Numbered from the stretch's first letter, positions 1 through 12,072 are shown. The stretch: 64,000 bases of DNA from Oasisia sp. SBJ-2009 (GCA_964017155.1 OZ024860.1:51141858-51205857), one strand, 5' to 3'. Numbers and translations: made by a program. The notes: generated by a model not told the origin, from the letters alone.

Positions 1-754
1 AATTCCAATGGTTATGATATATATGTGAAAGTTAATGTCGCATGGCACACAGCGGAAGGCACAATCAGAGTGATGCCACACGTTTATTAGACCTTTAGCC
101 CAAAGGATTAAAACGAATTGTGGAACTTTGACCGTACAGCGGCTCTGTTATTATATTAGTTGATACTATTACCTAGGTGTTGCACTAAACTATCTTCTAT
201 TCCCGGTGATTTAGTATAGAAACTGGTTACATGGGTTATCAAGGTCATGTAAATTACCCATGTTTTTGCACTGGAATCACGTTTAGCAGTGTTCAATTCT
301 GTGAGTATAGCTGTACTGGAAATATACACTCACTGACCACACATTGTTCCACAGGGTCAGTAATAATATGGTCTGTGTGATCCTCTACATATCTGGGAAT
401 GAACAGGTTTACAGCATTAACCATATCAGCTGATCATCAAAACTAGCCATCGGAAGAAGCAAACTAAGGGGGTAGGGGATAGTGAGTGCTCTGAAAATAT
501 TACCGACAAAAAGGCATACATGAAATGCGCACTTTACCGAATTACATAATTGAAACATCACCTAAGACATATATAAAGGCCTTCAGGCAAAACATCTAAG
601 ATATTAGATTTGTGTAATTTATGGTTTAGGTAGAGAATTGTTAAAGGTTGTTATTACCCCTGTTAATACTCCTGGTGGGAGACTTATGTGGTTCATATAT
701 GTTACAGTCCTGATAGTAATAGTTCAGTAACATAGTGCCACAAGTAGACCTTAC
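1..754. other. AT-rich non-coding sequence
   Basis: This would be intron or 3' flank downstream of the last LRR exon on the minus strand. I see no coding similarity, RNA gene or clear repeat here. Confidence 0.4.
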
Positions 755-841
755 CTCAACTCCTGCAACGAGGCCATGTTCAGTATGCTGGACACTAACG
801 CCTGACATGTAGTCTCGTCAGTGAACTCGTTCCCACTGAGG
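755..841 (-). CDS. LRR exon, 87 bp, DET type (most 3' exon seen)
   Basis: On the minus strand an acceptor ending TTACAG is followed by C and then codons reading LSGNEFTDET...MASLQEL, ending AG before the donor GTAAGG. The motif LSGNxFTDE with xSLxEL is a canonical NLR-type leucine-rich repeat. The exon is one codon longer than its 84-bp relatives and lacks their Cys-rich LCDAL motif, so it belongs to a different repeat subtype, perhaps towards the C-terminal end of the array. Its phase matches the other seven exons. The nearest visible upstream exon is 29 kb away, so membership of the same transcript is inferred. Confidence 0.72.
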
Positions 842-1640
842 CTGTAACATAATAACAATAACACATTACATATTTAGTGCCAGTACCCTCAAAAAATCCA
901 AACACAGTAGCATGACAGACCCAAAGGATAAAGCATTTTCATGAACATATACAGAGCAGAAGTTGTCAAATGTGAGTGAAATTGCTAAGATGCTAAGGAG
1001 GCTAACATAATATTTAAAAAATTAGACGACAGCAAAATGAAACTACAGCACCTGCTGTTTTAAAACTGATACCGAGAGAATATATCAAAGTTGGTGTGTG
1101 CTGATTACATAAAATCTGGTTGTGTAGATATGTTATTTTGGGGTATGGGGAAAGACCAGGTAAGATTATTGTTTAACAACTTCCTGTGGCTAGCTGCTTT
1201 TACATTTTTATAAGTCAGCAATTTTTAGTGGGTCTGTTATTGGTCACCCATCTCACATTGCACTATATTATGTACTATATGTTGTACAATATTATGACCA
1301 ATAAACATCAATGTTTTTCTCTGATTGCATCATTTTTACCCACATCTTGCTATATCCTGTGCATTTCGCTATTGGATTTAGATAGAAACAAGTTGATTTC
1401 TTTATACATGTATATGTTTTCTCTGCTTCCATGAACCTTTACCTTTAATTTCTCGACAGGAATCTGCACTTGTTAGGGTGGGTCTATTATCCCCCTTTCA
1501 GCAGCATCATTCCATCTTACTAGAATTTCCCTTAAATTACAGTAACTATAAATGTGTTTTGTTTACCATAACACTTTGGTTTAATTTGCACATAAAACTA
1601 TCTGATACGAATATTTTCAAGGTTAATGATTTATAAAGTT
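842..1640. other. Non-coding, nothing recognised
   Basis: AT-rich presumed intron. A chance reading frame at 1186-1434 is rich in Tyr, Ile and Leu and resembles no protein I know. Confidence 0.4.
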
Positions 1641-1643
1641 ATA

Positions 1644-1762
1644 GACACCAGGTAAAAGGGACCACTAGCTTTTAGTGTCACTTCCGAAAGATACAGGCAA
1701 ATGTGGGGTGAACGAAATTGCCTAAGTTTCGAAACGGCGGTAGGTGGGATTGAACCCTCTGT
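1644..1762 (-). mobile_element. SINE family A, fragment
   Basis: This stretch matches the SINE at 62688-63032 over more than 100 bp. Shared landmarks include CTTCCGAAAGA, GAACGAAATTGCCT, GTTTCGAAACGGC and GGTGGGATTGAACC, which is a B box on the minus strand. The tRNA-like head beyond the B box is missing, because a LINE 3' fragment follows directly. Two copies of the same element in unrelated contexts support a dispersed family. Confidence 0.75.
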
Positions 1763-2335
1763 ATTTTTTCACTGCTCAAAAATTCTTAAACTTCAAGATA
1801 TAATTATACATAGGACTATGGTTATGCTTTATAAAGCAAACAACCACTGTTTAGAAGGTCGTGTACAAGCGTTCTTTGAACCAACTGCAGCCGTACACAA
1901 GTATGATACCAGACAATCTAAACTATTTTATGTTAAAAAAGCGAACACCACCCATAGATTACTGTCAATCACTGTCAAAGGTATACACATATGGAACGGT
2001 CTTGCAAGTAATATAACAAAGTTGCCAAGTTTACAGCAATTTAAGAAAAGTTTAAAGTCGACGTTACTTTCTTCGTATTTATGAACAATTACCACAATGA
2101 AAAAAATAGTATTGTTGGTTTGTATTCAATCTTTTTACTATAACTACTACGCATTTTAGTTGAAAAGGGCATAGTGCCTTACAAGTCATATGACTTCTAC
2201 TATGTCCCTTTAACAACAGCACCGATATTATATTGTATTGACGTTACCATTATGTATTGTATTATTTTTCATACTATGTTGTATATCCCTGTGTTGCTGT
2301 TGTTAAATAAACTTTCATTTATTCAAACCACCGTC
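1763..2335 (+). mobile_element. LINE 3' end fragment (C-terminal RT tail and 3' UTR)
   Basis: The frame to 2084 reads ...VHKYDTRQSKLFYV...GIHIWNGLASNI...FKKSLKSTLLSSYL. This is the typical C-terminal tail of CR1-group LINE polyproteins, with the H-x-YxTRQ, G-xx-xWN-L and FKxxLK motifs. About 250 bp of AT-rich 3' UTR follows, with an AATAAA-type signal near 2308. The catalytic RT core is absent, so this is a 5'-truncated dead copy. Confidence 0.75.
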
Positions 2336-2755
2336 CTCTCGATTGACACAAGGGCGTTCTACCACGTGAACACCGCTTCCCAGCTGTAGTTATGAATCAC
2401 AAACCTTGGTGCCCGGTGCAGACAGATGATGTTCCCAGTGGTATGTGGGTCCCACACAGAGCATCAATACTCAAGGTGTGGACAGACCAGACTATGAGAG
2501 ACATAGCTCTTGATAGACTGAGGATCAGACTTTCAGTTTCTTTTGATGAATTGAAATATGCTGTTAGCATTATTGTCTATCTTGTTGATGTGTGTTTTCC
2601 AGGAGAGTTTGTTTGATATGTTTGTTGTGAGGTATTGCTACTGGTACTGTACTGTACTGTACTTTACTGTTGTGCCATGTATTATGTAAAGGCCATTTGT
2701 GGGTGACAATGATTTCGTGATGTGCATTATTTTGCATTTGGAGGAGTTGAATACC
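2336..2755. other. Unassigned; 74-codon open frame of unknown nature
   Basis: An open frame on the plus strand at 2392-2616 shows no recognisable domain, signal peptide or repeat. I see no support for it as a gene. A short CTGTA repeat lies near 2645. Confidence 0.3.
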
Positions 2756-3110
2756 ATTCGCAACGTTTGTTCCCAATCCAAAGCTGAGTGCTGGCAATCA
2801 TTTCACAATGGTCCTATTTGTGCAGGAGTCGATTGGGAAGGATAGTGTCAAAAGCAATAGAGAAATCTAGCAGTATAAAATCAATGTTGGTGGTATTTTT
2901 CTAGTGTGCTTGTCAAGTCGTGCATCTTCGTGAGCAGTGAAGTCTACATCTCAACCCATGTTGTCAGTCAGAAAGGTTGTTGTAGGATTCAAGGTGGTTA
3001 CGGATTGATTGGCTATGGTGTGCTCAATAATTGTGTAGGGTATACGATTAAGAGAGACTGACCGATAGTTAGGAGTTGTTATGTCTTGCTCTTCGTAAAT
3101 GCCGAATACA
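2756..3110 (-). mobile_element. LINE reverse-transcriptase remnant
   Basis: Read on the minus strand, 3090-3010 gives NYRSVSLNRIPYTIIEHTIA, the RT motif usually written NYRPVSL-IxxK-xExxI. Then 2905-2825 gives FILLDFSIAFDTILPNRLL, the catalytic LLDFSxAFDxxxxxxL block with its first Asp. The stretch between is shifted and carries a stop. No YADD block or flanking ORF remains, so it is an old internal fragment of a CR1- or Jockey-group LINE. Confidence 0.72.
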
Positions 3111-4094
3111 ATAAACTTATATTTCTGAATAAGTTTTATTTGTTCATATTACATGAATTTGATGGATTATCATATATCTGAGTGATTACTGAATCCCATG
3201 AGTTGGTAATCGGTTTGGTAAAATATATAGTTTTCATTTAAATTACACTCTGATACTTATTTTGAATCATGTAGGTACTACATGTTGGCCAACTTTTGTT
3301 TTATTGAAACAACATTCCTGTCCGAGACTGTCTTCTTCTTTGCCGGCACCACTTATGTCATCAACAAATGCTGACATTCAGCATCAAACGAAGCGTCTTC
3401 ACGAACATAAAATGTGGGCAGGACGACTTGTTCATGTTAGTAACACTTCTTAAAAGCCACACCCATATTGTGGGTCAAAGCTATTTTGCCCGTACCGCAT
3501 GTGACATACTTCCATAGCATATGCAACTATGAAGCATTTTAAATAACGGGTTCCACACGTAAGTCAAACTGTTGCTAATAATTATCATAAATAACTTATT
3601 TTTGTGTGAGTTTATTGCTAAATGCATCTGTTATAGTCCAATTATAATAACTACAATGCACAATGTACATTTTATGGAATGTATATGAATTAACAAAATC
3701 TGTAACAAATATGTTCAAAGTTCACTATGCTATCAGAAAAATAATTAGATGGCTTCATATGCATGTATGCGGTGAAACAATAAGGACATTAAGCTACACA
3801 ATGTGGAAAGTATACAAATATGTCGAATTATTCCTTTGATGAAGTTTTATATAGAACCATGGATATCCACACTGATAGCATCTATAAATGCATGAAAGAG
3901 AGCTCCCAGGCCAACACTAGATCTCAAGCTGTGTTGACTTCAAAGGTGCTTCAACTGACGACCAGTAACAATGTAGTGACTCGTATACAGCAGCTGTGAC
4001 AACGGATGCAACTTATTTCTCCCAGACAATCATCTCTTTACAACGCCACCGGCATAGCTGACCAGACATGTGGCATTGTGACACTGTACCTTGT
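3111..4094. other. Non-coding, nothing recognised
   Basis: AT-rich sequence with no convincing gene or repeat. The open frame at 3262-3453 has no recognisable features. Confidence 0.4.
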
Positions 4095-4610
4095 ACCAGG
4101 GGACACGATGGGACAGTGAAAACTGTTAGGGTTGTGAGGCGAATGTTGTTCTTATGAATCGAGCTTCACTTACTCAAAATACTCACACATAGGGAATCAT
4201 TTTCCCAAACACTAAAAATCCGCGTATGACACGTGACAAAAAAAACAGCTTCGCCATCGGCTTGAAAGAAATTCGGGAAAGGATTCACTAACTCACAAAT
4301 AGCACAGGGCGTCTAAACCTGGACAGAGTGTACCTCCACGTTGCCTTGGCTACATGTAGCGAGTTCAGTGAAAATGTCACATTGGATCAGCCCACAATAA
4401 TTTTGCTATGTGTCAAAATGTTAAGCAGTGTCCAACTCAGTGTCCCATGGTAGATCCAGTTATATTTTTCATGTCTGTTAGACCGATGGATCCAAAACTG
4501 GGGTACGCGTAACACCTGGCATATGCAAACAGATTATCTGGGGTACACGAAGGGTGTACTGAAAGTAAGAATTGTGTCAGTTTATGTGCTATTCGCTGAT
4601 GTTGCTAAAA
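4095..4610 (+). repeat. Local duplication, copy A
   Basis: Blocks around 4140-4215 and 4435-4610 match 4960-5035 and 5085-5245. Shared pieces include TGTCCCATG-TAGATCCA, TGTTAGACC-ATGGATCC and GTACGCGTA. Copy A has about 170 bp of extra sequence between the two blocks. The palindromic GTACGCGTAC core with flanking runs of G and C resembles non-coding parts of dispersed DNA transposons, but I cannot name a family. Confidence 0.6.
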
Positions 4611-4924
4611 ACAGAGACTTATATGGAATAGAAATAAGGCTTAACCTAAAATTCGTTCTCAATGTATAAATAAAGATTTAAGTAACATTTGACAACATTA
4701 AATAAATAAATAAAAATCAAATTGTAGTAAAAAATGAGGTTTTAAACCCGTCTGCGTAGATATTCCCGCGGATAGCTGAAAGTGATTTAGCAAGGTGATC
4801 ACGTAGTATCGTGGCGTCAAAGTTAACAGGCGGACCCTTTCCACGTATTCAGAGCTTGTTTACAAGGATAGTTTTTGGGTCGAAGCGAGCTTCATAATAA
4901 ATTATTGTGCGATAGTCCGGTGTA

Positions 4925-5245
4925 ATGCAAACATGATGAGACTTGAAAACTGGTGGGAAGCATTCGCAGTGAGTCAAAAGTTGCTCTTTATGGATCGAGC
5001 TACACTTCCTCAAACTACTCACTCTGAGGGCACCATTTTCCTAAACACTAACAAACCAAGTATGCCAAGTGGTAAAAAACATTGTCCCATGATAGATCCA
5101 ATTGTATTTTCATGTATGTTAGACCAATGGATCCAAAAAAACTGAAGTACGCGTACCCCCTGGCGTATACGAGAGGATTATCAGGGGTACAACAAGGGTT
5201 TAATTAAAGTAAGCATTGTGTCATTGTGTGTTCTATTTTCGCTGT
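4925..5245 (+). repeat. Local duplication, copy B
   Basis: Second copy of the 4095-4610 repeat, about 0.7 kb further on, without the internal extra block. The 70-codon open frame at 4933-5145 sits wholly inside the repeat, so it is unlikely to be a gene. Confidence 0.6.
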
Positions 5246-6299
5246 TTTTGCCAAAACAACAGAGTCTTAAATCATATTTCATCCCTTACAATCCAGCAAG
5301 AATAGCGAGGGCATCTTGCGAGAGTTCGCTGCTGAGACATTACCGTGGGACAATGCACGTGTGTGTGCAAGTGTGTGGGAGAAAGCGGCACGTTTCATTT
5401 ACTGCATATGATCTCTTAAAATATTATCGCTTCAAAGGTATTCCCACCAGAGCAATAACACGTATTGATGATGTTGTAGTGTTCGAAGGAAACAAAATAG
5501 TGAAAGACGCCATGGGTACATACATATGGAACTGGCGAAACTGAATTCAAAATTAACTTCCCAGATCTACAAGCGAAACACGCAACTTTGCTCTGAAATC
5601 CGTCCGATTTCTTAGAGTTTCTATTTAACAACTGATTTGGATGTGCACGCAGGGCATAGATGTTGATTTTCTGTTCCGATATTGACATGAACATGGATTG
5701 TCCACATTGGTTAATACCAACCTTTATTGAGCACAACTGTTTATGTAAGATGATCTGTGAATTTGCCAGTAAAAACTGTTTTCCGAATTGAGTACTGTAG
5801 AGTCAACATATTTCATGATTTCTTCTCTAACCTCAGATGGTACACGGGACGAAAACGTCTGTGAACCACTGTGTTAGAGTAATTAAGATGAAAGTGTTGA
5901 ACTGGCAGCTGTCTGCAGATACAGTTGTACATAAACCTGGCTGGCATATCATAATTCACCGCTGAAGTTGCTGGCTATATACCATATCATCATATTCTAG
6001 CAGCAGCACCTTCAAAGTGTGCTGAGGTATACAGTATTTAAAAAAAATAACTGCAATGGTTTATCTCTGCACAAAATATGCCAAAAGTACCTGAAAACCT
6101 GTTATGAGTTTGTAATTATGAATTAAATGTTTTAGTGAATCATAGTCACTGCCTAGTCTGCATATGAGACCCTACCGAGACAGCAATTACCGAAATGGAG
6201 CTAAACACCGGCGAATGCAGTGCCGTTGTCGAGGAAGGCTGGCAGAATGTGACTTCCTGTTAGCAGTGTCGGAGTGGTGAACCATCAAAGATTGATTCA
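5246..6299. other. Unassigned; 108-codon open frame
   Basis: A plus-strand frame at 5218-5544 overlaps the end of the duplication and continues with QSLKSYFIPYNPARIARAS and KYYRFKGIPTRAITRID. I do not recognise it. It may be a decayed transposon piece, since it starts inside repeat sequence. The rest is AT-rich and empty. Confidence 0.3.
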
Positions 6300-6600
6300 T
6301 TTTAAATCTCCCAGCAGTACGCACAAGTGATGACCAATAATGGGGCAGGCATATTAATTTTTTGTTGTTGTAATTTTGAAATAAATCAGTGGACATTTCT
6401 AGGCATGTTGGTGACTCATTTTGTGTCCCTTAGAAACATGTGGTGAGCCACTAAAGAGCCATGCAGTTTAGATCTCGCAGCAACGCTCAGATATGATGAC
6501 CAGTTCACGAATAAATTAGTTTATTTTGTAATTTTTAAATAGATTAATGGACATTTCTAAGCATTTTGATGATACTCGTTAAGTGCCTTAGAAATGTGTT
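6300..6600 (+). repeat. Two-copy tandem duplication, about 160 bp
   Basis: 6305-6442 and 6465-6600 share, in the same order, a TTTAxATCTC-CAGCA block, GATGACCA, GTAATTTT-AAATA and ATGGACATTTCTA followed by CCTTAGAAA. The copies are clearly diverged, so the duplication is old. No coding frame is conserved between them. Confidence 0.6.
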
Positions 6601-7229
6601 ACATAAACTGTCCTGGATGTAATTCAAACAAATTAGTAGTAATGATTTTATATATTTTATATAAATAATATTTAATTCTCAAATTTACCACGTTACTCAA
6701 ATGATTATAGAATCATATACTCAAAGCAATACAAATATAATCAACAGTGCTGTTTGCCATGCAAAGCTAGCCCTTTCTGATGAACTATGCAAAGTTTGGA
6801 AATTAGCTAAATAAAACAATCAATTAACTTCACCTGTCAGACTGCGACAGCTGTTAGACCAGCATAGATACAGGTCCCAATTTTAAAACGAAAAAGTAAT
6901 TTCTATGAATCCCAGTGTAATGACACAATTGCTCAATCGCACGAGCAGCTAAACAGTGTTTTGTATTTGAATATTCCTACCATATCCCAAACGCAGCATG
7001 TGTCACGTGTTTCTGAAAACACCCAATATTATCACACGACCGGGGGCCAACCGCATTCTTAGGGGGAGATTTCATTGGCTGAGCTCAAATATAGAGTTTT
7101 TCAGAGATCTGCCAGGCTACTGCTGCCTGGTACTGACGTAATCAGCAGCAGTGACTACAGGCATGTGAGGGTGATTATATTGTCAGTTTGAAACTATTTA
7201 TTGTCTTCATCATAATCACTTAATTCGTA
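6601..7229. other. Non-coding, nothing recognised
   Basis: AT-rich sequence between two repeats. No coding similarity or RNA gene was seen. Confidence 0.4.
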
Positions 7230-7470
7230 TTTTCTCAAGTAATTCGCAGATGCCCAGAAACACAGCCAAGTTGTGTTAATGGAGCAAGAGGACTGGTGAT
7301 TAGTGGTCTCAGTCAGGATGGAGTCATCTACTTTTACTCCACCCAGCCAGCCCAGTGATCGGATTGCAGATGATATCAATGAAGTAAATTAAACATAATT
7401 TTATTGTTATCCTGAATTAATTGTTATGTCTGTCACCTACATGTGACAGTATATCATTAATTAATAGACA
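7230..7470 (+). repeat. Paralogous block with short leader-like ORF (copy 1)
   Basis: This block is related to 44370-44560. It holds a small ORF at 7318-7392 beginning MESSTFTPPSQPSD and ending in TAA; the paralogue begins MELSSSSPHSQPSD. A GAAGTAAAT just before the stop could be a splice donor, and the paralogue has GAAGTGTAT at the same place. Downstream both carry a GTCAC/GTGAC hairpin. It may be a duplicated first exon on the plus strand or simply a repeat family. Confidence 0.45.
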
Positions 7471-7539
7471 CCTGTTACACCATTTAAATATTATGATTAA
7501 TTGAACATTAAAATTAACACAACTTGCTTTTAGCTGTGA

Positions 7540-10366
7540 CAGCTGGTCTTGACTGACATATGCAAAATAGTAACGGAAACCTGGCTGGGAGATGAGGACA
7601 ACGCATTAGTGTCCGAACTTTGTAGAGACACTTTCTCGTTTGCTCACCAGCCACGTGGTGGCGCTCGTCACGGAGAAGGCAATGGAGTCCTTTTTCCTCA
7701 ATCATTCCAGCTCGTGTCACGTGTTAGCATTGACACATGCGCATCCGAAACGCCTTCCGTTACACTGCGTAACGCCCGCATCGACTGTACAACTCGAGTA
7801 CTCGTAATGTACAGACCGCCAAGTTCATGCTTTAGAACTTTCCTAGATGATGTAGCCAAAGTATTATTAATCGCTGCTGCTCATCCCACAGAAACGATCG
7901 TGTGTGGGGATTTCAACTCCAGATACAAAGACTCAACATGCACGAACGCGAATAACCTAGCATATTTACTTGACACATCTGGTGTTGTGCAACATGTCAG
8001 TGATGCTACTCACGAACGTGGTAACATACTATATTTGATAATAACAGCGAAAACGTCAGGTCTACTCGCGACGCCAGTAAGTCCAACTACTCTGCTCACA
8101 GATCACTACGTGCTCGAATGTGAACTCAACGTCATGAAGCCTGAGGGTCCGAAACGCCGAGTGTGTTATCGAAAATTCGCATCGCTTAACAAGCGAGTTT
8201 TCTTCGCTGACATCAGTAATGCATTCGCCGTGACTTTCGGAACCATAATTGGTCCGTCGACTTCTACAACAGCGCTATCGAGACCATCGTCAACTAGCAC
8301 GCACCGATCGTCACACGCGTCATCACTGTTCGTTCGAGGACACCGTGGCATACGGAAGAATTGTCCTGTGCGAAACGTGACCTCCGTCGAGCCGAACGTC
8401 GATGGCGAAAGACACGACTGACAGTCCACAGACAGATTTACACGACGCTTCGTGAGGGATATCGCCGACAACTCGCTGCTACGAAGGCCAGTCACTCAAT
8501 TCTGCACCGTTATACATGAGGCAGGTCAAAATATGAAAACAATATTCGGCGTCACCAATGCACTGCTGGGGCGATCTGCACCAGTCCAGTTGCCTGAGTC
8601 ATCCAATGACGTCGCTCTTGCTGAGTCTTTCAAAAAGGTTTTCGTTGAGTAAATTGCTAACTTACGTCTTGCAATCAATTATCGTGCCGTGACGACCACT
8701 ATTCCTGATCAACAGTCGTGTGATTACCACCAAACCGCGCCGCTCTCCGAATTTACGCTGGCAACAACTGCATACATCAGACGGATAGTTTTGCAGTCAT
8801 CTGCGAAATCCTGCACCCTTGACCCAATTCCAACACACCTGCTCAAAGAAAAAATCGACAAAATAGCATCCGTTTTCACAGACATCATCAACACGTCACT
8901 GGAATATGGCGTCGTACCTGCGACCATGAAGCACGAGACGGTTACACCGATCCTTAAAAAAAACGCGGCCTCAGACGTTACCTGTCTCGCAAACTACCGT
9001 CCGATATCGAACTTAAGTTTTCAATGGAAAACGCTGGAACGGTATGTCGCTAAGGAACTACGCTATCTTGACATCAACGGTTACAACGACTCATTCCAGA
9101 GCGCGTACCAGCCCAAACACACCATATAGACAGCACTAGTGCGGATACACGAAGACCTAATGCAGGCAGTGGATTCACGGCGTTGCGTACTGCTTGTGCT
9201 GTTAGATCTTAGCGAATCATTCGACACCCTCGACCACAGCACTCTCCTGCGTCGTCTTCGTGTAATAGGACTAAGCCAGCCAGTCCTCGGTTGGTTCATG
9301 TCATACTTACTTGGCCGCACAAACTCAATTAATATACGTGACGTGACATCTGCTCCGGAAATTATTCAACACGGTGTTCCATAGGGCTCGGTCCTAGGAC
9401 CACTACTGTATAACATCTACATGTTAACCATTGCGGACATCGTTGATCGCCACCAGATCCGCTACCATATATATGCAGATGACACCCAGTTGTACGCTGA
9501 GTGACCATCATCGAATCACGCAGATGGTGGACGATGGTTGGATATTTCTAAACGAGGCGAAGACCGAAGCAATCCTTTTTCTTTCCTCCGTCGTCCACTC
9601 GCATTCTCGGCTGCCCTCCATCTATGTATGTGGATCATCCATATCAATGTCGCCGACTGTTCGATACATATGCGTTCTACTCAACAGCCGACTTGACATG
9701 TCGGCCCAAGTATCGAACGTCAGTCGTGCTGCTTATTCGAATCTATTTCGTATTGCAATAATACGAACGAGTTTCACAACTGCAGCGTGTAAGACCATCG
9801 TCCACTCCCTCGTCACTTCACGGCTGGGAACGCTGTCCTGTACGGCATATCAGACCGCCTCTTGCACCGCCTCGAGATGGTACAGCGCTCGGCGGCCAGA
9901 GTCGTCCTACGGATCAGACGCGGTGACCGGCGAAGTATGACGGCCGCATTTAAACAACTGCACTGGCTGTCCGTAAGAGTACAATATACTCGTTATTGCG
10001 TTTCGAGCCTGATGTGATCGGATGCCAACGTACATCGCCTCTCTCATCACGCCGTATGTGCCGCGTCGCGCCCTGCGATCTGCAGACCGCGCGTTGCTAG
10101 TGGTTCCTCGGCACAACCTCGAACGTTACGGACTTTTAATGTCTAGTTCCTCTGTACCTATTATATTGATATTAATGTTTTAAGTGGCTCAGCCAGCACA
10201 CAATTTAAATTAGTTATTAATTGGTTTTAGATTTAGATAGATATACGTATTCACACATTGTTTTATTTGTATTATATTATATTTCATTTTTTAAATGTGA
10301 ACACTACTGAACAAAGCTTGTACTTTGAATTTTAGTGTATAAATAAACTGTATTATTATTATTATT
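7540..10366 (+). mobile_element. CR1/L2-like LINE, decayed
   Basis: The copy runs from the endonuclease (VTETWLGDED at 7570, VCGDFNSRYKD near 7900, LTDHYVLECEL near 8100) through the RT (NYRPISNLSF near 9000, FQSAYQPKHT near 9095, LLDLSESFDTLDH near 9205, GSVLGPLLYNIYM near 9385, YADDTQLYAE near 9475) to a C-terminal tail. It ends in a 3' tail of TTA repeats at 10349-10366, typical of the L2 group. Several frameshifts and stops break it: after 8421, at 9127, at 9382 and near 9500. It is 5'-truncated inside the endonuclease and is non-functional. Confidence 0.88.
7549..9940 (+). pseudogene. LINE polyprotein pseudogene (endonuclease-RT)
   Basis: This is the broken ORF2-type reading frame of the L2-like element. 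The product would nick target DNA with an APE-type endonuclease and copy its own RNA. The frame is kept piecewise at 7549-8421, 8452-8652, 8689-9129, 9139-9384 and 9431-9940. The catalytic LLDLS and YADD blocks survive, but a TAG directly follows the conserved HGVP motif at 9384. Antisense open frames are shadows. Confidence 0.8.
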
Positions 10367-11190
10367 AAAACATTCTTTGAACAGTGGATTGCTAGATTTG
10401 GGGCCCCCCTGCATATACATACTAACCAGGGTAGACAGTTCGATACTATGTAGGTTGATGGAAATCACCAAGACACGGACGACACCATACCGACCCAATT
10501 CAAAAGGACAGATGGAGCTCTATAATCAGATGGTTTTATTTTTCATCAGACGTTATCTCAACGATAAAGTACCCACGTGGGACGAACACGTGTCCGTCCT
10601 AGGCATGAGTATACGAGCTACGGTACATAGGAGCACGGCCTTCACACCGAAAATAAATACTATTTCTAGGCAGGTAAGTTTGTATGCCTGAAGAAATTAT
10701 GTTTGGGCTCTCTACTGTAAACGCGCAGAGACAAATGCCATCACGTTACCTCTCAGAACTGATAGAGAGACTGGGAGACTGCACGTAAGACTCTCCGTAT
10801 GGCTCGGTGTCGTCAAAAGAGATACTACGACGCACTGACTCCTATACGGGAAAGGAATGTGGGCGATTTAGTCTACTTCCGGAATTCCAGTACCGTAGTT
10901 GTACAAAGCAAGAAGCTGCCACCGGTGTGAACTACTAATAGGGCCCACTAATAGCTATAGAGGAAATATTTACACTTCTATACCAACTAGCTGGCCGTAA
11001 TGAAGCATGTGTCAAACACCATGACAAACTCCGTATAACTGAGGATCATGCTATTCCACTGTGGGTCAGTCGGAAACGACACACGGTACTCACTGATGGA
11101 AGCCAGAACACGTCAACAGCATATGTTGCTGATGACGACAACCTACTGGCTGGGGTAGAACAATTATTCCAGGCCACCCGATCGCAATGA
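10367..11190 (+). mobile_element. Ty3/Gypsy integrase remnant
   Basis: The first frame reads FFEQWIARFGAPLHIHTNQG then RQF and meets a stop at 10451. The next frame continues KTRTTPYRPNSKGQMELYNQ. Together they give the second and third acidic positions of a retrotransposon integrase core (HTDQG and GQxExxN in active elements). The Asp of the D-Q-G motif is Asn here. Later blocks DLVYFRNSS near 10868 and KHHDKLRITEDHAIPLW near 11010 match the integrase C-terminal region. The element is a dead fragment lacking protease, RT and LTRs in view. Confidence 0.75.
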
Positions 11191-11399
11191 ACCACTCTAG
11201 TCCCACCGAGAGTCAGGCAATGTGGTCGTAAGGTTAACCGTCCATTTCGATACAGTGATTAACTGACAGACTTCTATTTGCAACTGGACATCACAACAAC
11301 GGAAACAGAGACCAGCCATAAGCGTGAATGGCGGAGCGAAGTTAAGCGACCATTTACGCCAGGGAATACTGGGACATTGGCACATTAGAGAGAAACTTT

Positions 11400-11935
11400 G
11401 GGGAAATAGAAAAAGGTGTTGCATATTGCACATTGCTGCCGTATGTGTCTCAGACCCAGCCACCAACGACCCCGTTCACGACGCTGGAATTCCCGCTGTG
11501 TGCGTACACCACCAGCACAACTACAAGTCACAGTAGCTGCCCCCCCCCCGCACAGTTACTGCAGTGCACAATCCCACTGGTGTCGCCGCCCCCGACCAAG
11601 CAGGCGCGGTACGACCACCGGCCATGTCATATCTGCGGCGCTACTCCGGCGGACCTACGCATCCACGTCGAGGAAGTCCATCTACCGTGGAATATCCGCC
11701 CAGAGGCAGCTGGCTGTGCGAAAAGCCATTGGACAAATGCCTACAGGCGAACATGGATGGGTACTTCCCACAGGAGAGGCGCCAAGCGGAGTTTGTCTCA
11801 CATGTTGGTTCCTGGGCCAACTCAGTGATTGCTGTACTGGAGGCAGTGCGTAAGTTGTTTAAACAGCAAACCTTTGAAGATGTAGTGGACATCTTCGGAC
11901 AGCGGGAGTGGTACCCCCGCGATGGTCATTGTAAT
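11400..11935 (+). pseudogene. Zinc-finger ORF downstream of Gypsy pol, frameshifted
   Basis: The frame 11433-11828 contains CHICGATPADLRIHVEEVHL (C-x2-C-x9-H-x4-H), a C2H2-like finger followed by PWN. After about 11735 similarity seems to pass to another frame reading QANMDGYFPQERRQAEFVSH and FEDVVDIFGQREW, so a frameshift is likely. It sits just after the Gypsy pol remnant in the same direction, so it may be that element's 3' ORF. Function is unknown. The frame 11564-12199 continues into a microsatellite and is not real there. Confidence 0.45.
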
Positions 11936-11996
11936 GCGGCAGTCAGTGTTATGCACGTAGAAGTAACCCCTCCCTTCTCTCCCCGCCCGCCCACCC

Positions 11997-11997
11997 A

Positions 11998-12033
<36 letters not shown>

Positions 12034-12072
12034 CACACGCGCACGCACGTACGCCCGCACGCACGCATGCAC

